Source: Nitrospinaceae bacterium UBA3496
Lineage (GTDB): Bacteria; UBA8248
Length of the DNA stretch: 11,425 bases
Reading direction: 5' to 3'
Assembly (NCBI GenBank): GCA_002377645.1
Contig: DFQF01000020.1
Coordinates: forward strand, 1 to 11,425
Both the position numbers and the translations under genes were made by a program. Numbering within the stretch: the first letter of the stretch is position 1; the number at the start of each line of letters is the position of its first letter. Shown here one piece after another: positions 1-7,691 of the stretch. The notes beneath the pieces were generated by a model. It saw nothing but the letters and a program-made list of their open reading frames with translations. It did not search any database and was not told the DNA's origin.

Positions 1-298
1 AATCTTTGGAAATAGAAAAATCTTTATAAGAATCTATAGACCTAACCAAAAAAACCTCAAACTAAAAAAAAAAAAAACAAAAATCTTTCAACAAACTGAA
101 GAAAAGAGATAAATGTTTACAGTAAAATGTTATGGTTTACTACCCAAATATAACAATTTTAAGCTAAAATCGCAATTATATCAGATTAAATGTTTAAAAT
201 TGACTTTTAAAACTTTCACAAATATTTGTTTTTATTGCCCTTACAAACACATCTCTCTTTTTAGGGCAAAAATTATAAAATTAGGAATTTCAAGATAA
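1..298. other. AT-rich intergenic leader, no convincing gene
   Basis: No open frame here looks protein-coding. The only frame of any length (113-298, plus) gives a lysine- and aromatic-rich 61-residue translation with no recognisable domain and ends directly at the ATG of the next gene. Visible structure: a run of 14 A at 64-77; a perfect odd palindrome TTTACAGTAAA at 116-126; and AGTAAA / TTTACT arms separated by nine bases at 121-141. A weak promoter-like pair, TTGACT (200-205) and TATTTG (223-228) with a 17-base spacer, could drive the downstream transporter pair, but such matches are expected by chance in DNA this AT-rich. Confidence 0.5.
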
Positions 299-1198
299 AT
301 GGAGAATTCTGATTTTACTCTTGGTTTAAGTGTAATTTTTGCGATAGCTTCTTCCTTCAGCTATACAGGTACATTAATTCTACTAAGAAAAGGAATGGAA
401 AGTGGAAGTTCTACTGCTGCAATCCTTTTCATCGATGTTATAGTTGGCACTGGCGGATTTGTAATTGCATGGTACCTAGGTTCTTTTTCAGTAGTTTCTA
501 TAAATCAAATTTTATGGTTTGTACTCAGCGGGTTCTTCGGAGCAGGTCTTGGAACTATAACGCATTTCATAGGGATACAGAGAATTGGAGTTAGTAGAGC
601 TACTCCTATTCACTCAGCATCACCTATTTGGGCTGTATTACTTGCGATTTTTATTTTGGGGGAACAACCAAAAAACATTGTTTTGGTTGGAACTACTCTC
701 ATAATTGTGGGAGTATTTTTACTTTCACTTCCTCAAAAAGAAGATTCTAGTGGTTTTAAAGGATGGCTAGACAGTGGGTGTATATATCCACTTATTTCTT
801 CAATTAGTTATGGCCTTTCTCCAGTTTTTGTAAAGATAGCGTTTTCCTATAGAAAAGTTCCTTTTATTGGTATAGGGATCTCTTTTTGGGTCGGTCTCGC
901 AACCATGTTTTTTTACAAAAGATTCATGGAGGACGGAGGAAAAATAATTTTAGATAAAAGAAGTTTTAAGCTTTTTACCATTGCAGCTCTTTTTAATCTC
1001 GCTGCTTCTGGATTTTTATGGAGTGCGTTCTCTTTAGGAGATCTAACCATAGTTTTACCATTAAGTAGAATCACGCCTCTGTGGGTTGTGATCCTTAGTA
1101 TTGTTTTCTTAAAGAAACAAGAAAAAGTTACCTTAAAAACCTTTTTTGCAGCAATTTTGATTGTTGCTGGAGGAATTTTCGTCACTTCTGTAACATAA
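299..1198 (+). CDS. DMT-superfamily transporter, EamA family (two EamA repeats)
   Basis: Inner-membrane permease of the drug/metabolite transporter superfamily, 299 residues, the usual length for a ten-helix EamA protein. Two homologous halves are visible: EamA repeat 1 at about residues 9-146, ending in the typical P-I-W-A-V-L-L-A-I-F-I-L-G-E stretch, and repeat 2 at about 158-297, ending in the equivalent P-L-W-V-V-I-L-S-I-V-F-L-K segment followed by a last helix. Hydrophobic segments alternate with short loops throughout. The ATG at 299 is preceded by AGGA at 283-286, a long but workable spacing. The LctP-type permease starts 35 bases after the stop on the same strand, so the two are probably co-transcribed. 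Family members export or import amino acids, metabolites or drugs, and the substrate cannot be inferred. Family certain, specificity unknown. Confidence 0.9.
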   Translation: MENSDFTLGLSVIFAIASSFSYTGTLILLRKGMESGSSTAAILFIDVIVGTGGFVIAWYLGSFSVVSINQILWFVLSGFFGAGLGTITHFIGIQRIGVSRATPIHSASPIWAVLLAIFILGEQPKNIVLVGTTLIIVGVFLLSLPQKEDSSGFKGWLDSGCIYPLISSISYGLSPVFVKIAFSYRKVPFIGIGISFWVGLATMFFYKRFMEDGGKIILDKRSFKLFTIAALFNLAASGFLWSAFSLGDLTIVLPLSRITPLWVVILSIVFLKKQEKVTLKTFFAAILIVAGGIFVTSVT

Positions 1199-1233
1199 TG
1201 AAAAATTATTAATCTTTTATCTGGAGTTTTGGT

Positions 1234-2811
1234 TTGAATCCTGTAGACCTTACACTACAAACGAATTTTTATAACTGGTTTTTGTCGCTTTCTCCTATAG
1301 TTGTAATTACATTTCTAATGCTTGGTTTAGGATGGGGAGGCAAAAAAGCTGGCCCTGCAGGACTCCTTTGTTCTGTATTAATTGCTTTTTTCCAATTTGG
1401 TGTAAATTTTGAAGTTCTACTCGTATCTCTATTCAGAGGATTCCTACTGAGTGTAAAAGTTCTATACATTATTATCCCAGCACTTTTACTTTACCACGTC
1501 GCTGATGAGGCAGGAGGGATCAAAAATATCGGCAATAGCGTTTCAAAGATGACGTCAAATAAGGTTCTGCAACTGATGATCTTAGGTTTTGGATTTTCGA
1601 CATTTCTGCAAGGAGTAGCAGGCTTTGGAGTACCTGTCGCTGTTGTCGCACCTCTTTTAGCTGGAATAGGATTTTCTCCTGTTCAGGCTGTTGCAGCAGC
1701 ACTAGTTGGACACGCATGGTCTGTAAGTCTAGGAGATATAGCAAGCAGTTATCAAGCTCTCCTATCGGTTACAGATCTTCCGCCTCACGAATTGTCGGTT
1801 TATATTGGATTTTTTCTATCTATAGCTGGAGTAATAGCCGCGCTTTCAGTCGCACACATGCATGATGGTTGGTATTCGATTAGAAAATATCCTGGAATTG
1901 TACTAGGTCTAGGAATTTCAACTTCTTTAGTTCACTTTATTTTGGCTTGGATCGATTTAACTGTTGTCGCGACATTTGGTGCAGGTATGTTTTGTCTTGG
2001 AGTGGGCTTTTGGATAACTAAATTTTACAGGAAAGATGAAAGTTCATCTATGAAAATTAAAATCGACCCATCGCCATTAGTAGAAAAAAAAGAAATGGGA
2101 TTTAATTTGGCTTTTTCACCTTATTATATTCTGATTCTTGTAGTCGCTTCAGTTGAATTCGTTCCTTTTATTCATGATTTTTTAGGTAAGGTTGCATTCC
2201 AGATTGAATTTCCGAAGATGACTACCGCATATGGAATTGTCACTGAGGCTAAACCTTGGAAACTAAAGATTCTAACTCATGCAGGGGGTATGCTAATCCT
2301 TACAACTATTGTCGGTTGGTTTATTTATAAATTTTCTGGTAGATGGCCAGAAAATTCAAGTGTCTTTACACGTACCTATAAATCTGCTTATCCAACTACT
2401 ATTGGTATTGTAACTATGGTTGCGATGGCTTCTGTGATGATGACAGGAGGAATGCTTCAAGTTCTTGCAGAAGGAGCTACGTCTGTCTCTGGAAACTTTT
2501 ATCCATTTTTTGCTCCAATGGTCGGACTATTAGGATGCTTTATTACTGGCAGTAATACTAATTCTAATATACTTTTTGGTTCTTTCCAGGTTAAGGCTGC
2601 TACATTAATTGCAAAAAGTGAAGTTATTATTGGCGCATCACAAAGTGCTGGTGGTTCATTAGGAAGTATGATCGCCCCAGCTAAAGTTTTAGTAGGATGT
2701 TCTACAGCTGGTCTTGGAGGTAATGAGGGTGTAGTTTTTCGAAAGGTAGCTCCTTACACCATAATTTCAATCATAGCTATGGGTCTTCTAACACTATGGT
2801 TAGTTAACTAA
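1234..2811 (+). CDS. lctP: L-lactate permease (LctP) family transporter, TTG start
   Basis: Polytopic inner-membrane permease of 525 residues, a little shorter than typical LctP/GlcA proteins. Family signatures are clear: the Q-G-V-A-G-F-G-V-P block at residues 126-134, G-H-A-W-S-V-S-L-G-D at about 159-168, T-G-S-N-T-N-S-N at 438-445, and near the C-terminus the glycine-rich Q-S-A-G-G-S-L-G-S-M-I-A-P-A-K motif. Characterised members carry lactate or glycolate, usually with protons. This protein may prefer another 2-hydroxycarboxylate, so the symbol denotes the family only. The start is TTG at 1234: GGAG at 1223-1226 sits seven bases upstream and there is no ATG in frame near the N-terminus. 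It follows the EamA gene after 35 bases. The convergent hydrolase ends seven bases beyond its stop, with no clear terminator between them. Confidence 0.9.
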   Translation: MNPVDLTLQTNFYNWFLSLSPIVVITFLMLGLGWGGKKAGPAGLLCSVLIAFFQFGVNFEVLLVSLFRGFLLSVKVLYIIIPALLLYHVADEAGGIKNIGNSVSKMTSNKVLQLMILGFGFSTFLQGVAGFGVPVAVVAPLLAGIGFSPVQAVAAALVGHAWSVSLGDIASSYQALLSVTDLPPHELSVYIGFFLSIAGVIAALSVAHMHDGWYSIRKYPGIVLGLGISTSLVHFILAWIDLTVVATFGAGMFCLGVGFWITKFYRKDESSSMKIKIDPSPLVEKKEMGFNLAFSPYYILILVVASVEFVPFIHDFLGKVAFQIEFPKMTTAYGIVTEAKPWKLKILTHAGGMLILTTIVGWFIYKFSGRWPENSSVFTRTYKSAYPTTIGIVTMVAMASVMMTGGMLQVLAEGATSVSGNFYPFFAPMVGLLGCFITGSNTNSNILFGSFQVKAATLIAKSEVIIGASQSAGGSLGSMIAPAKVLVGCSTAGLGGNEGVVFRKVAPYTIISIIAMGLLTLWLVN

Positions 2812-2818
2812 AAATAAC

Positions 2819-3709
2819 TTACAGAAATTTTCGGTACCATTCGGTAGTCTCTTCGGCAGCAGTTTGAAAATGTTCAGAATTAGAAAATTCATATATATGA
2901 TTATGTCTTGCCTTTGGCAAAAAAACTAATTTCTTAGGTTCTAAACATTTTTCGTAGGTTGCTATTGTCTCTTCCGGAGGAGACATAGTATCTAGTTCCG
3001 CACAAATAAAAAGTGCAGGCCTTGGAGAAATCCTATCGACTACCCAATCAGCTTTATAGCGGAAACATGCTTCTACACTTTGAAGATCAAGTTCTTTTAC
3101 TTCTTCTGAACCATGCTCTTCTTTACTCATTTTTGGTTTACTAAGATCAGGATCTTGCGGATAAATATCATCTCTGTCTATCATTATTTTTTCTCCAGAA
3201 ACAACGCGTTTTCGTGCTTGTTCCCGGACATAATCCTGAAATTTAAACCAGTCATATGGGCTACGTAATGATTTAAGCCATCTTTCTCCATCATGGACAC
3301 CAACTGCCGAAACAACTACCTTAATTCTTTCATCAAACGCAGCAGCCCAAACGGCATTTGCTCCTCCAAAACTTGAACCGTAAACACCGATTCGTTCAGA
3401 ATCCACTTCCTCTAGAGTTTCTAAGAAAGTAACTGCATCATGTGTATCCTGAGCTTGCTCCAAAGGACGATGTCTTCCTCGAACCCCCTCACTATCTCCG
3501 TAACCTCTGTAATCAGGTGCAAGTGTTATAAATCCTTCTCGTGCTAATCTTTGTGGCATATCAATTGTCGCAATGTTTTTTCTGCCACTATAACCTGAAA
3601 GACATATAACAGCGGGAAGAGGAGGAGAACCTTCTTTCCATTCAGGCGGAGTGTATAAATGTGCGGAAATTTTCAGCTCATCGCTGTAATAAGTTACATC
3701 TTTCCTCAT
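2819..3709 (-). CDS. alpha/beta hydrolase (dienelactone-hydrolase/esterase-like)
   Basis: Soluble serine hydrolase of 296 residues without a signal peptide, so probably cytoplasmic. Strand-turn features of the alpha/beta fold are visible: an oxyanion region near L-S-G-Y-S-G (37-42), the D-Y-R-G-Y-G-D-S segment (66-73), and the nucleophile elbow G-S-S-F-G at 111-115 with Ser113. The inferred acid is Asp240 (A-E-L-D-T) and the base His269 (A-R-H-N-H). A long insertion between about 140 and 215, rich in charged residues, is probably the lid. The best fit is the broad dienelactone hydrolase / acyl-peptidase-like esterase group; the substrate is unknown. The ATG at 3709 has a good ribosome-binding site (AAGGAA, complement of 3715-3720). 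It is transcribed divergently from the racemase-like gene, suggesting shared control and a role in freeing a carboxylic or hydroxy acid from an ester. Confidence 0.85.
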   Translation of the reverse strand: MRKDVTYYSDELKISAHLYTPPEWKEGSPPLPAVICLSGYSGRKNIATIDMPQRLAREGFITLAPDYRGYGDSEGVRGRHRPLEQAQDTHDAVTFLETLEEVDSERIGVYGSSFGGANAVWAAAFDERIKVVVSAVGVHDGERWLKSLRSPYDWFKFQDYVREQARKRVVSGEKIMIDRDDIYPQDPDLSKPKMSKEEHGSEEVKELDLQSVEACFRYKADWVVDRISPRPALFICAELDTMSPPEETIATYEKCLEPKKLVFLPKARHNHIYEFSNSEHFQTAAEETTEWYRKFL

Positions 3710-3754
3710 ATGATTTCCTTTTATGAAAGTAAAAGTCGAACACTCTCTACGAAG

Positions 3755-3783
3755 TAGACCTAATTTTTAATGATTGTTATAAT
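3755..3783 (+). promoter_or_regulatory. candidate promoter for the racemase-sulfatase pair
   Basis: A perfect TATAAT at 3778-3783 lies 17 bases after TAGACC (3755-3760; four of six matches to TTGACA). Transcription would start near 3790, about 70 bases before the ATG at 3859. A 13-base inverted repeat, TCTAC-GAA-GTAGA at 3746-3758, overlaps the proposed -35 and could be an operator. Called from consensus only, in AT-rich DNA. Confidence 0.35.
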
Positions 3784-3858
3784 TGGTTAATTACATTCTA
3801 TTTACATCATGCTTTTTCGTCAACTTTTCATTTTTTGATATCTATTAAAGGTATTTTA

Positions 3859-4950
3859 ATGACATTAAAAATACATTCTATTATAGCTAAATCTGCAAAA
3901 GTCCCCTTAAAAAGAGAAATTGGTAGCGCAGGAGGTAATAAATCAACTCTGGATTATCTTATAGTTGAACTCAAGACTGAAGAAGGCATCTCTGGTTTTG
4001 GATATACTATGGGTTTAGGTGGCAATGGAAGTAAAGCTATGGCGCCATACATCCAAAATGAATTAGCACCTTTAGTAATAGGCCATGATGTCTCAAGTCC
4101 GGAAAGAATTTGGAATACTCTGTGGAGTCCAAATAAAGCTAGAATGAGGGGTGGTTTAGGAGTAATGTCTATTTCTGCATTAGATACAGCGTGCTGGGAT
4201 GCATTTTCAAAATCAGTTTCTATGCCACTACATACAATTTTAGGAGGATTTAGAAAAAAAGTCCCTGTATACGGAAGTGGTGGTTGGTTTACCTTCAGCG
4301 ACAATGATTTAGTGGAAGAATGTCAGAATTTTATGAAAAAAGGCATTACTGCATATAAAATTAAGATTGGAACTTCAAGAGACGAAGAAAGAATTGCTCT
4401 ATTACGTAAAGAAATAGGAAACGAAATTACCCTTCTAGTAGATTCTAATCAAAAATACAATATAAAAGATGCTATTGAAGTTTCATCAATGCTTGCGAAC
4501 TATGATGTGAAATGGTTTGAAGAACCTGTTCTTGCTGATTCTATAGATGATTTAGCTGAATTTTCTACAAAAAGTGCCGTGCCCGTTGCAGCCGGAGAGA
4601 ATTCATATATGCGCTGGGGATTTAGAGAAATTTGTGAGCGAAAAGCAGCTGCATACTTACAACCAGATGTTGGGCGTTGCGGCGGAATAACTGAATTCAG
4701 AAAAATTGCGCACCTTGCTGAGGCATTTAATTTAGATTTATGTAGTCATCTTTTAGAAGAAGTCTCTGTTTGTTTAATAGGTGCTACACCTGCAGGTTGC
4801 ATGGTCGAATACGCGGATTTACTGCCCGCAGATTCTCTGACCCATGATTTTGTAGTGCATGACGGGCATATAGAAGTTTCTGAAAACCCAGGACATGGCG
4901 TTACCTTCACGAAGGATGCTCTTAAATCATTTTGTAAAGATACAAATTAG
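3859..4950 (+). CDS. enolase-superfamily enzyme, mandelate racemase subgroup
   Basis: A 363-residue Mg-dependent enzyme that would abstract the alpha-proton of a carboxylate to give racemisation or dehydration. The N-terminal capping domain covers about 1-130 and the barrel the rest. The full mandelate racemase set is visible: K-I-K at 167-169; Mg ligands Asp195, Glu221 and Glu247; Asn197; the Asp270-His297 dyad (L-Q-P-D and C-S-H-L); and Glu317. From Asp195 on, these numbers coincide with those known for the Pseudomonas putida enzyme. The His-Asp dyad, in place of a second lysine, excludes the muconate-cycloisomerase subgroup. Start: ATG 3859 with AAAGG at 3847-3851 seven bases upstream; an in-frame TTG at 3835 lacks such a site. 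The sulfatase follows after 50 bases. Whether it racemises a 2-hydroxy acid or dehydrates a sugar acid cannot be told. Confidence 0.9.
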   Translation: MTLKIHSIIAKSAKVPLKREIGSAGGNKSTLDYLIVELKTEEGISGFGYTMGLGGNGSKAMAPYIQNELAPLVIGHDVSSPERIWNTLWSPNKARMRGGLGVMSISALDTACWDAFSKSVSMPLHTILGGFRKKVPVYGSGGWFTFSDNDLVEECQNFMKKGITAYKIKIGTSRDEERIALLRKEIGNEITLLVDSNQKYNIKDAIEVSSMLANYDVKWFEEPVLADSIDDLAEFSTKSAVPVAAGENSYMRWGFREICERKAAAYLQPDVGRCGGITEFRKIAHLAEAFNLDLCSHLLEEVSVCLIGATPAGCMVEYADLLPADSLTHDFVVHDGHIEVSENPGHGVTFTKDALKSFCKDTN

Positions 4951-5000
4951 GAATCTTCCCATATATAATTTAGTGAAAAAATATATAGGAGTATTTTTAT

Positions 5001-6440
5001 ATGAAACCTAAAAATCTTGTATTCATTATGGCCGATGAACATAACGTAAATGTTCTTGGTTGTTATGGACATCCGATGGTGAAAACGCCTAATCTAGATC
5101 GACTTTCAGCGAACGGAACAAGATTTACGAATGCGTATACTAATTGTCCTCTCTGCGTTCCTGCTCGTGCTACGCTAGCTACAGGTAAATACGTTCATGA
5201 GATTGGATATTGGGATGGAGCACACCCTTATGATGGAAAAATTCCAAGTTGGGGACACCGTCTTCAAGAAACCGGGCATAATGTAGTTTCTATTGGCAAA
5301 CTACATTACCGGAATACAACTGATCCAACAGGTTTTGATGAACAAATTATTCCAATGCATGTTACTGACGGTGTCGGATCAATACATGGAGCACTCCGTT
5401 CTGAAAACATTCCGAATACTTCTTGCGAACGACTAGCTAAAGAATTAGGTCCTGGCAATTCAGATTATCTACGTTATGATACAGAAATTTCTGAAAAAGC
5501 ATGTGAATGGATCGAGTCTGTAGATTCGTCTTCAAATAGTACTCCTTGGGTACTCTTTATATCTTTCATTTCACCTCATTATCCACTCATAGCTCCACCA
5601 GAGTACTACGAAATGTATCCACTGCATGACGTACCTCTCCCAAAATCAATGAGTGTGAATGATCCTAAACATCATCCTTGGATACGCGAAATTCGAAAAG
5701 GTTGGCCTTATGATGATTATATGAATGAGGAAAAGCGAAGAATGGGAATTGCTGCTTATTTCGGGATGTGCTCTTTCATGGATGCAAATGTCGGGAAAAT
5801 ACTAACCTCTCTAAATAAGTCTCAATTAACGCAAAACACTCAAATTATTTATATGAGCGATCACGGCGAAAACCTTGGAAAACGTGGTCTTTGGGGCAAA
5901 ATGACAATGTACGAAGAAGCGGCCGCTATTCCGATGATAATTTCTGGTCCTGAAATTCCAATAGGTAAAACTTGTTCAACTCCAGTTTCCTTGATCGATA
6001 TCTATCCGACAATTCTTGAATGTGTTGGAGAACCACTATTAGAAAAAGAGAAAAGTCTTCCCGGACGTTCTTTGCAAATGATTGCTAATGAACCAGATGA
6101 TAATGAACGAAAAGTTTTTAGTGAATATCACGGAGCAGGTTCTCCAAGCGCTGTTTATATGCTTAGAATGGGTAAATATAAATATATTTCTTATCTTGGA
6201 TATTCTCCTGAATTATTTGATTTAGAATTAGACCCTGAAGAAGAAGAAAATTTAGCTAACGAAAAAGAATATAGTGAATTAGTAAAAAAATTCGACACAC
6301 TTCTTAATGATATACTCAACCCTGAAGAAACTGATAAAAAAGCAAAATTGGACCAAGCTGCACTTATTGCTCGACTTGGAGGAAAAGAAGCTATCCTTAA
6401 GAAAAAAACCTTTGCGGGTACACCTCCCCCCAAAATATAA
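5001..6440 (+). CDS. type I (formylglycine) sulfatase, cytoplasmic
   Basis: A 479-residue member of the alkaline-phosphatase-like sulfatase family, hydrolysing sulfate esters or possibly phospho- or phosphonate esters. The activation motif C-V-P-A-R with T-L-A-T-G begins at Cys52, the residue a maturase would convert to formylglycine; Ala55 replaces the commoner Ser. Other active-site residues: Asp12 followed by Glu13 where Asp or Gln is more usual, Arg56, Lys100 and His102 (G-K-L-H-Y), His193 (S-P-H-Y-P), Asp287-His288 (S-D-H-G-E) and Lys300. There is no signal peptide, unlike secreted polysaccharide sulfatases, so a small imported substrate is likely; choline-sulfatase-like and phosphonate-monoester-hydrolase-like enzymes are the nearest recognisable types. 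No maturase gene is in the window. ATG 5001 has AGGAG at 4987-4991. It is probably co-transcribed with the racemase-like gene. Confidence 0.9.
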   Translation: MKPKNLVFIMADEHNVNVLGCYGHPMVKTPNLDRLSANGTRFTNAYTNCPLCVPARATLATGKYVHEIGYWDGAHPYDGKIPSWGHRLQETGHNVVSIGKLHYRNTTDPTGFDEQIIPMHVTDGVGSIHGALRSENIPNTSCERLAKELGPGNSDYLRYDTEISEKACEWIESVDSSSNSTPWVLFISFISPHYPLIAPPEYYEMYPLHDVPLPKSMSVNDPKHHPWIREIRKGWPYDDYMNEEKRRMGIAAYFGMCSFMDANVGKILTSLNKSQLTQNTQIIYMSDHGENLGKRGLWGKMTMYEEAAAIPMIISGPEIPIGKTCSTPVSLIDIYPTILECVGEPLLEKEKSLPGRSLQMIANEPDDNERKVFSEYHGAGSPSAVYMLRMGKYKYISYLGYSPELFDLELDPEEEENLANEKEYSELVKKFDTLLNDILNPEETDKKAKLDQAALIARLGGKEAILKKKTFAGTPPPKI

Positions 6441-6443
6441 AAA

Positions 6444-6475
6444 AGAAAACCCTCCTTTTTCAAGGAGAGTTTTCT
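6444..6475 (-). terminator. hairpin terminator between convergent genes
   Basis: Fourteen-base arms (6444-6457 and 6462-6475) pair with one C-A mismatch (6451/6468) around a TTTC loop. Read on the minus strand the stem runs into a T-rich tail (about 6428-6443), fitting an intrinsic terminator for the binding-protein gene that ends at 6512. On the plus strand it starts four bases after the sulfatase stop codon; its 3' arm contains TTTTCTCTT, so it probably stops that transcript too. Confidence 0.8.
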
Positions 6476-6511
6476 CTTGAAAATTATAAAATTAGTTCTT
6501 AGGTAATATTG

Positions 6512-7492
6512 TTATTTTTTTGCTCCAATGGTCTCAAAGATTTTGCCGTATGCAGAATAATCTTCTCCCACACTCTTCACAAGAGAATCTCCCCAAAGAG
6601 GGGTAGGTTTTTCTCCCATCTTTTTCAGTAATTTTATATATGTTTTGTCTTTCACTAACTTTTTAAATGCGGTAACTAAGAAATTAATATTTTCTTTAGG
6701 AACTCCTTTTGGAGCAATCATCATACGCTTGGATGCTATTACAAAATCTACGTTATTTTCCCTAAAAGTAGGAACCTTCGGAAACAATTTATTTCTTTTT
6801 TTAGCAGCTACTCCAAGTATTTGAATTTGTCCTCTTTTATAACGCCCAACGGTTCCACCTGTAGCAGGAAGAGCTCCAAATGTATCTATATGACCTCCTA
6901 ATCCAGCTCTATATGCAGGACCACCACCCTTGAATGGAACGTGTTTTAGCTTAATTCCCTTATCTGCCATTATTTTCAGGATCATTAAATGTCCCATTCC
7001 ATAAATCCCAGATGAACCATAGGAAATCTTTTCTGGATTCTTTTTTGCAAAAGAAACAAATTGACCAAATCCCTTCCAAGGCTGTGAAGATAATGCCGCC
7101 ATCATATAATCAGCTTTTGTAAACAGAAATATAAATTCAAAATCTTTCAAGGGATTATATCCCATCTTACGTACATGAGGTGCAACTGTTAAGTGATTTA
7201 CAGAAGCAAGCATAAGTGTATGTCCATCTTTTTTAGATCTGAGTAATGCGTTCATTCCAATCTTTCCGCCTCCACCGGGCATCAACTGTACTATCATTGG
7301 TTGACCCAAGTAGGTATAGGCTACACTAGCTATAGCTCTGGCATTTAAGTCTGAAGAACCTCCTGCCCCAAGTGCGACAATAACTTTTATAGGTTTAGAT
7401 GGAAACTTATTTGCAGAATCGGATTTGATTGGACTTATCAGAAAAATTAAGGAAACTACAACAAAAAAACAAGAAAATTTAAAAAAGTTCAT
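6512..7492 (-). CDS. tripartite tricarboxylate transporter binding protein (TctC/Bug family)
   Basis: Periplasmic solute-binding protein of 326 residues, normal for the family. Residues 1-27 form a secretion signal (short basic start, long hydrophobic core, S-D-S-A before the likely cleavage). Family blocks follow: P-I-K-V-I-V-A-L-G-A-G-G-S-S-D at about 33-47, P-G-G-G-G-K-I-G near 72-79, Y-G-S-S-G-I-Y-G-M-G-H, and H-V-P-F-K-G-G-G-P-A-Y. Such proteins capture mono-, di- or tricarboxylates, amino-acid-like acids or aromatic acids for a TctA/TctB permease. Neither TctA nor TctB is in the window, so this is an orphan, as is common where the family is expanded. ATG 7492 is supported by GGAGG (complement of 7500-7504), seven bases away. 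The convergent sulfatase neighbour suggests, but does not prove, a carboxylate ligand handled by that cluster. Confidence 0.9.
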   Translation of the reverse strand: MNFFKFSCFFVVVSLIFLISPIKSDSANKFPSKPIKVIVALGAGGSSDLNARAIASVAYTYLGQPMIVQLMPGGGGKIGMNALLRSKKDGHTLMLASVNHLTVAPHVRKMGYNPLKDFEFIFLFTKADYMMAALSSQPWKGFGQFVSFAKKNPEKISYGSSGIYGMGHLMILKIMADKGIKLKHVPFKGGGPAYRAGLGGHIDTFGALPATGGTVGRYKRGQIQILGVAAKKRNKLFPKVPTFRENNVDFVIASKRMMIAPKGVPKENINFLVTAFKKLVKDKTYIKLLKKMGEKPTPLWGDSLVKSVGEDYSAYGKIFETIGAKK

Positions 7493-7538
7493 TCGCTATC
7501 CTCCATTACAATTCTAAAGAATTAAATAGGAATCAAAA

Positions 7539-7567
7539 ATAACAAAACTATTGAATTAGATTCACAA
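7539..7567 (-). promoter_or_regulatory. weak candidate promoter for the TctC-type gene
   Basis: On the minus strand TTGTGA (complement of 7562-7567) and TGTTAT (complement of 7539-7544) are 17 bases apart, each with four of six consensus matches. The position fits a promoter about 45 bases upstream of the ATG at 7492. Alternatively the gene may be read through from the tRNA genes upstream. Confidence 0.25.
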
Positions 7568-7569
7568 TA

Positions 7570-7590
7570 TTAAACCTTTTTCAAGTTTAA
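7570..7590 (-). terminator. possible weak hairpin after the tRNA cluster
   Basis: On the minus strand, immediately after the CCA of the last tRNA, eight-base arms (TTAAACTT and AGGTTTAA, one G-T pair) flank a GAAAA loop. The stem is AT-rich and only a poor T-tract follows, so this may be a weak terminator or a processing signal. Confidence 0.3.
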
Positions 7591-7667
7591 TGGTACGCCC
7601 GGTAGGAGTCGAACCTACAACCTTCGGATCCGAAGTCCGACGCTCTATCCAATTGAGCTACGGGCGC
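7591..7667 (-). tRNA. tRNA-Arg (anticodon TCG)
   Basis: A complete 77-base cloverleaf with encoded CCA. Acceptor stem GCGCCCG pairs with CGGGCGT (first pair G-U); D stem GCTC/GAGC; anticodon stem TCGGA/TCCGA around loop CTTCGGA, anticodon TCG at 7631-7633; T stem GTAGG/CCTAC. It would read CGA and, by wobble, CGG. Anticodon TCG is uncommon in bacteria, which usually read CGU, CGC and CGA with an inosine-modified ACG tRNA. The gene is 67/77 identical to the Arg(TCT) gene in the same cluster. Confidence 0.95.
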
Positions 7668-7691
7668 ATATCAAATTAAAACATTATTATT

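Noticed and set aside
113..298. Open frame of 61 codons ending at the EamA start codon
   Set aside because: Low-complexity lysine/aromatic composition from AT-rich DNA, no domain and no good ribosome-binding site; treated as chance.
2800..2811. Perfect 12-base palindrome TTAGTTAACTAA over the lctP stop codon
   Set aside because: AT-only except for two bases, no loop room for a stable hairpin and no T-tract; likely chance, not a terminator.
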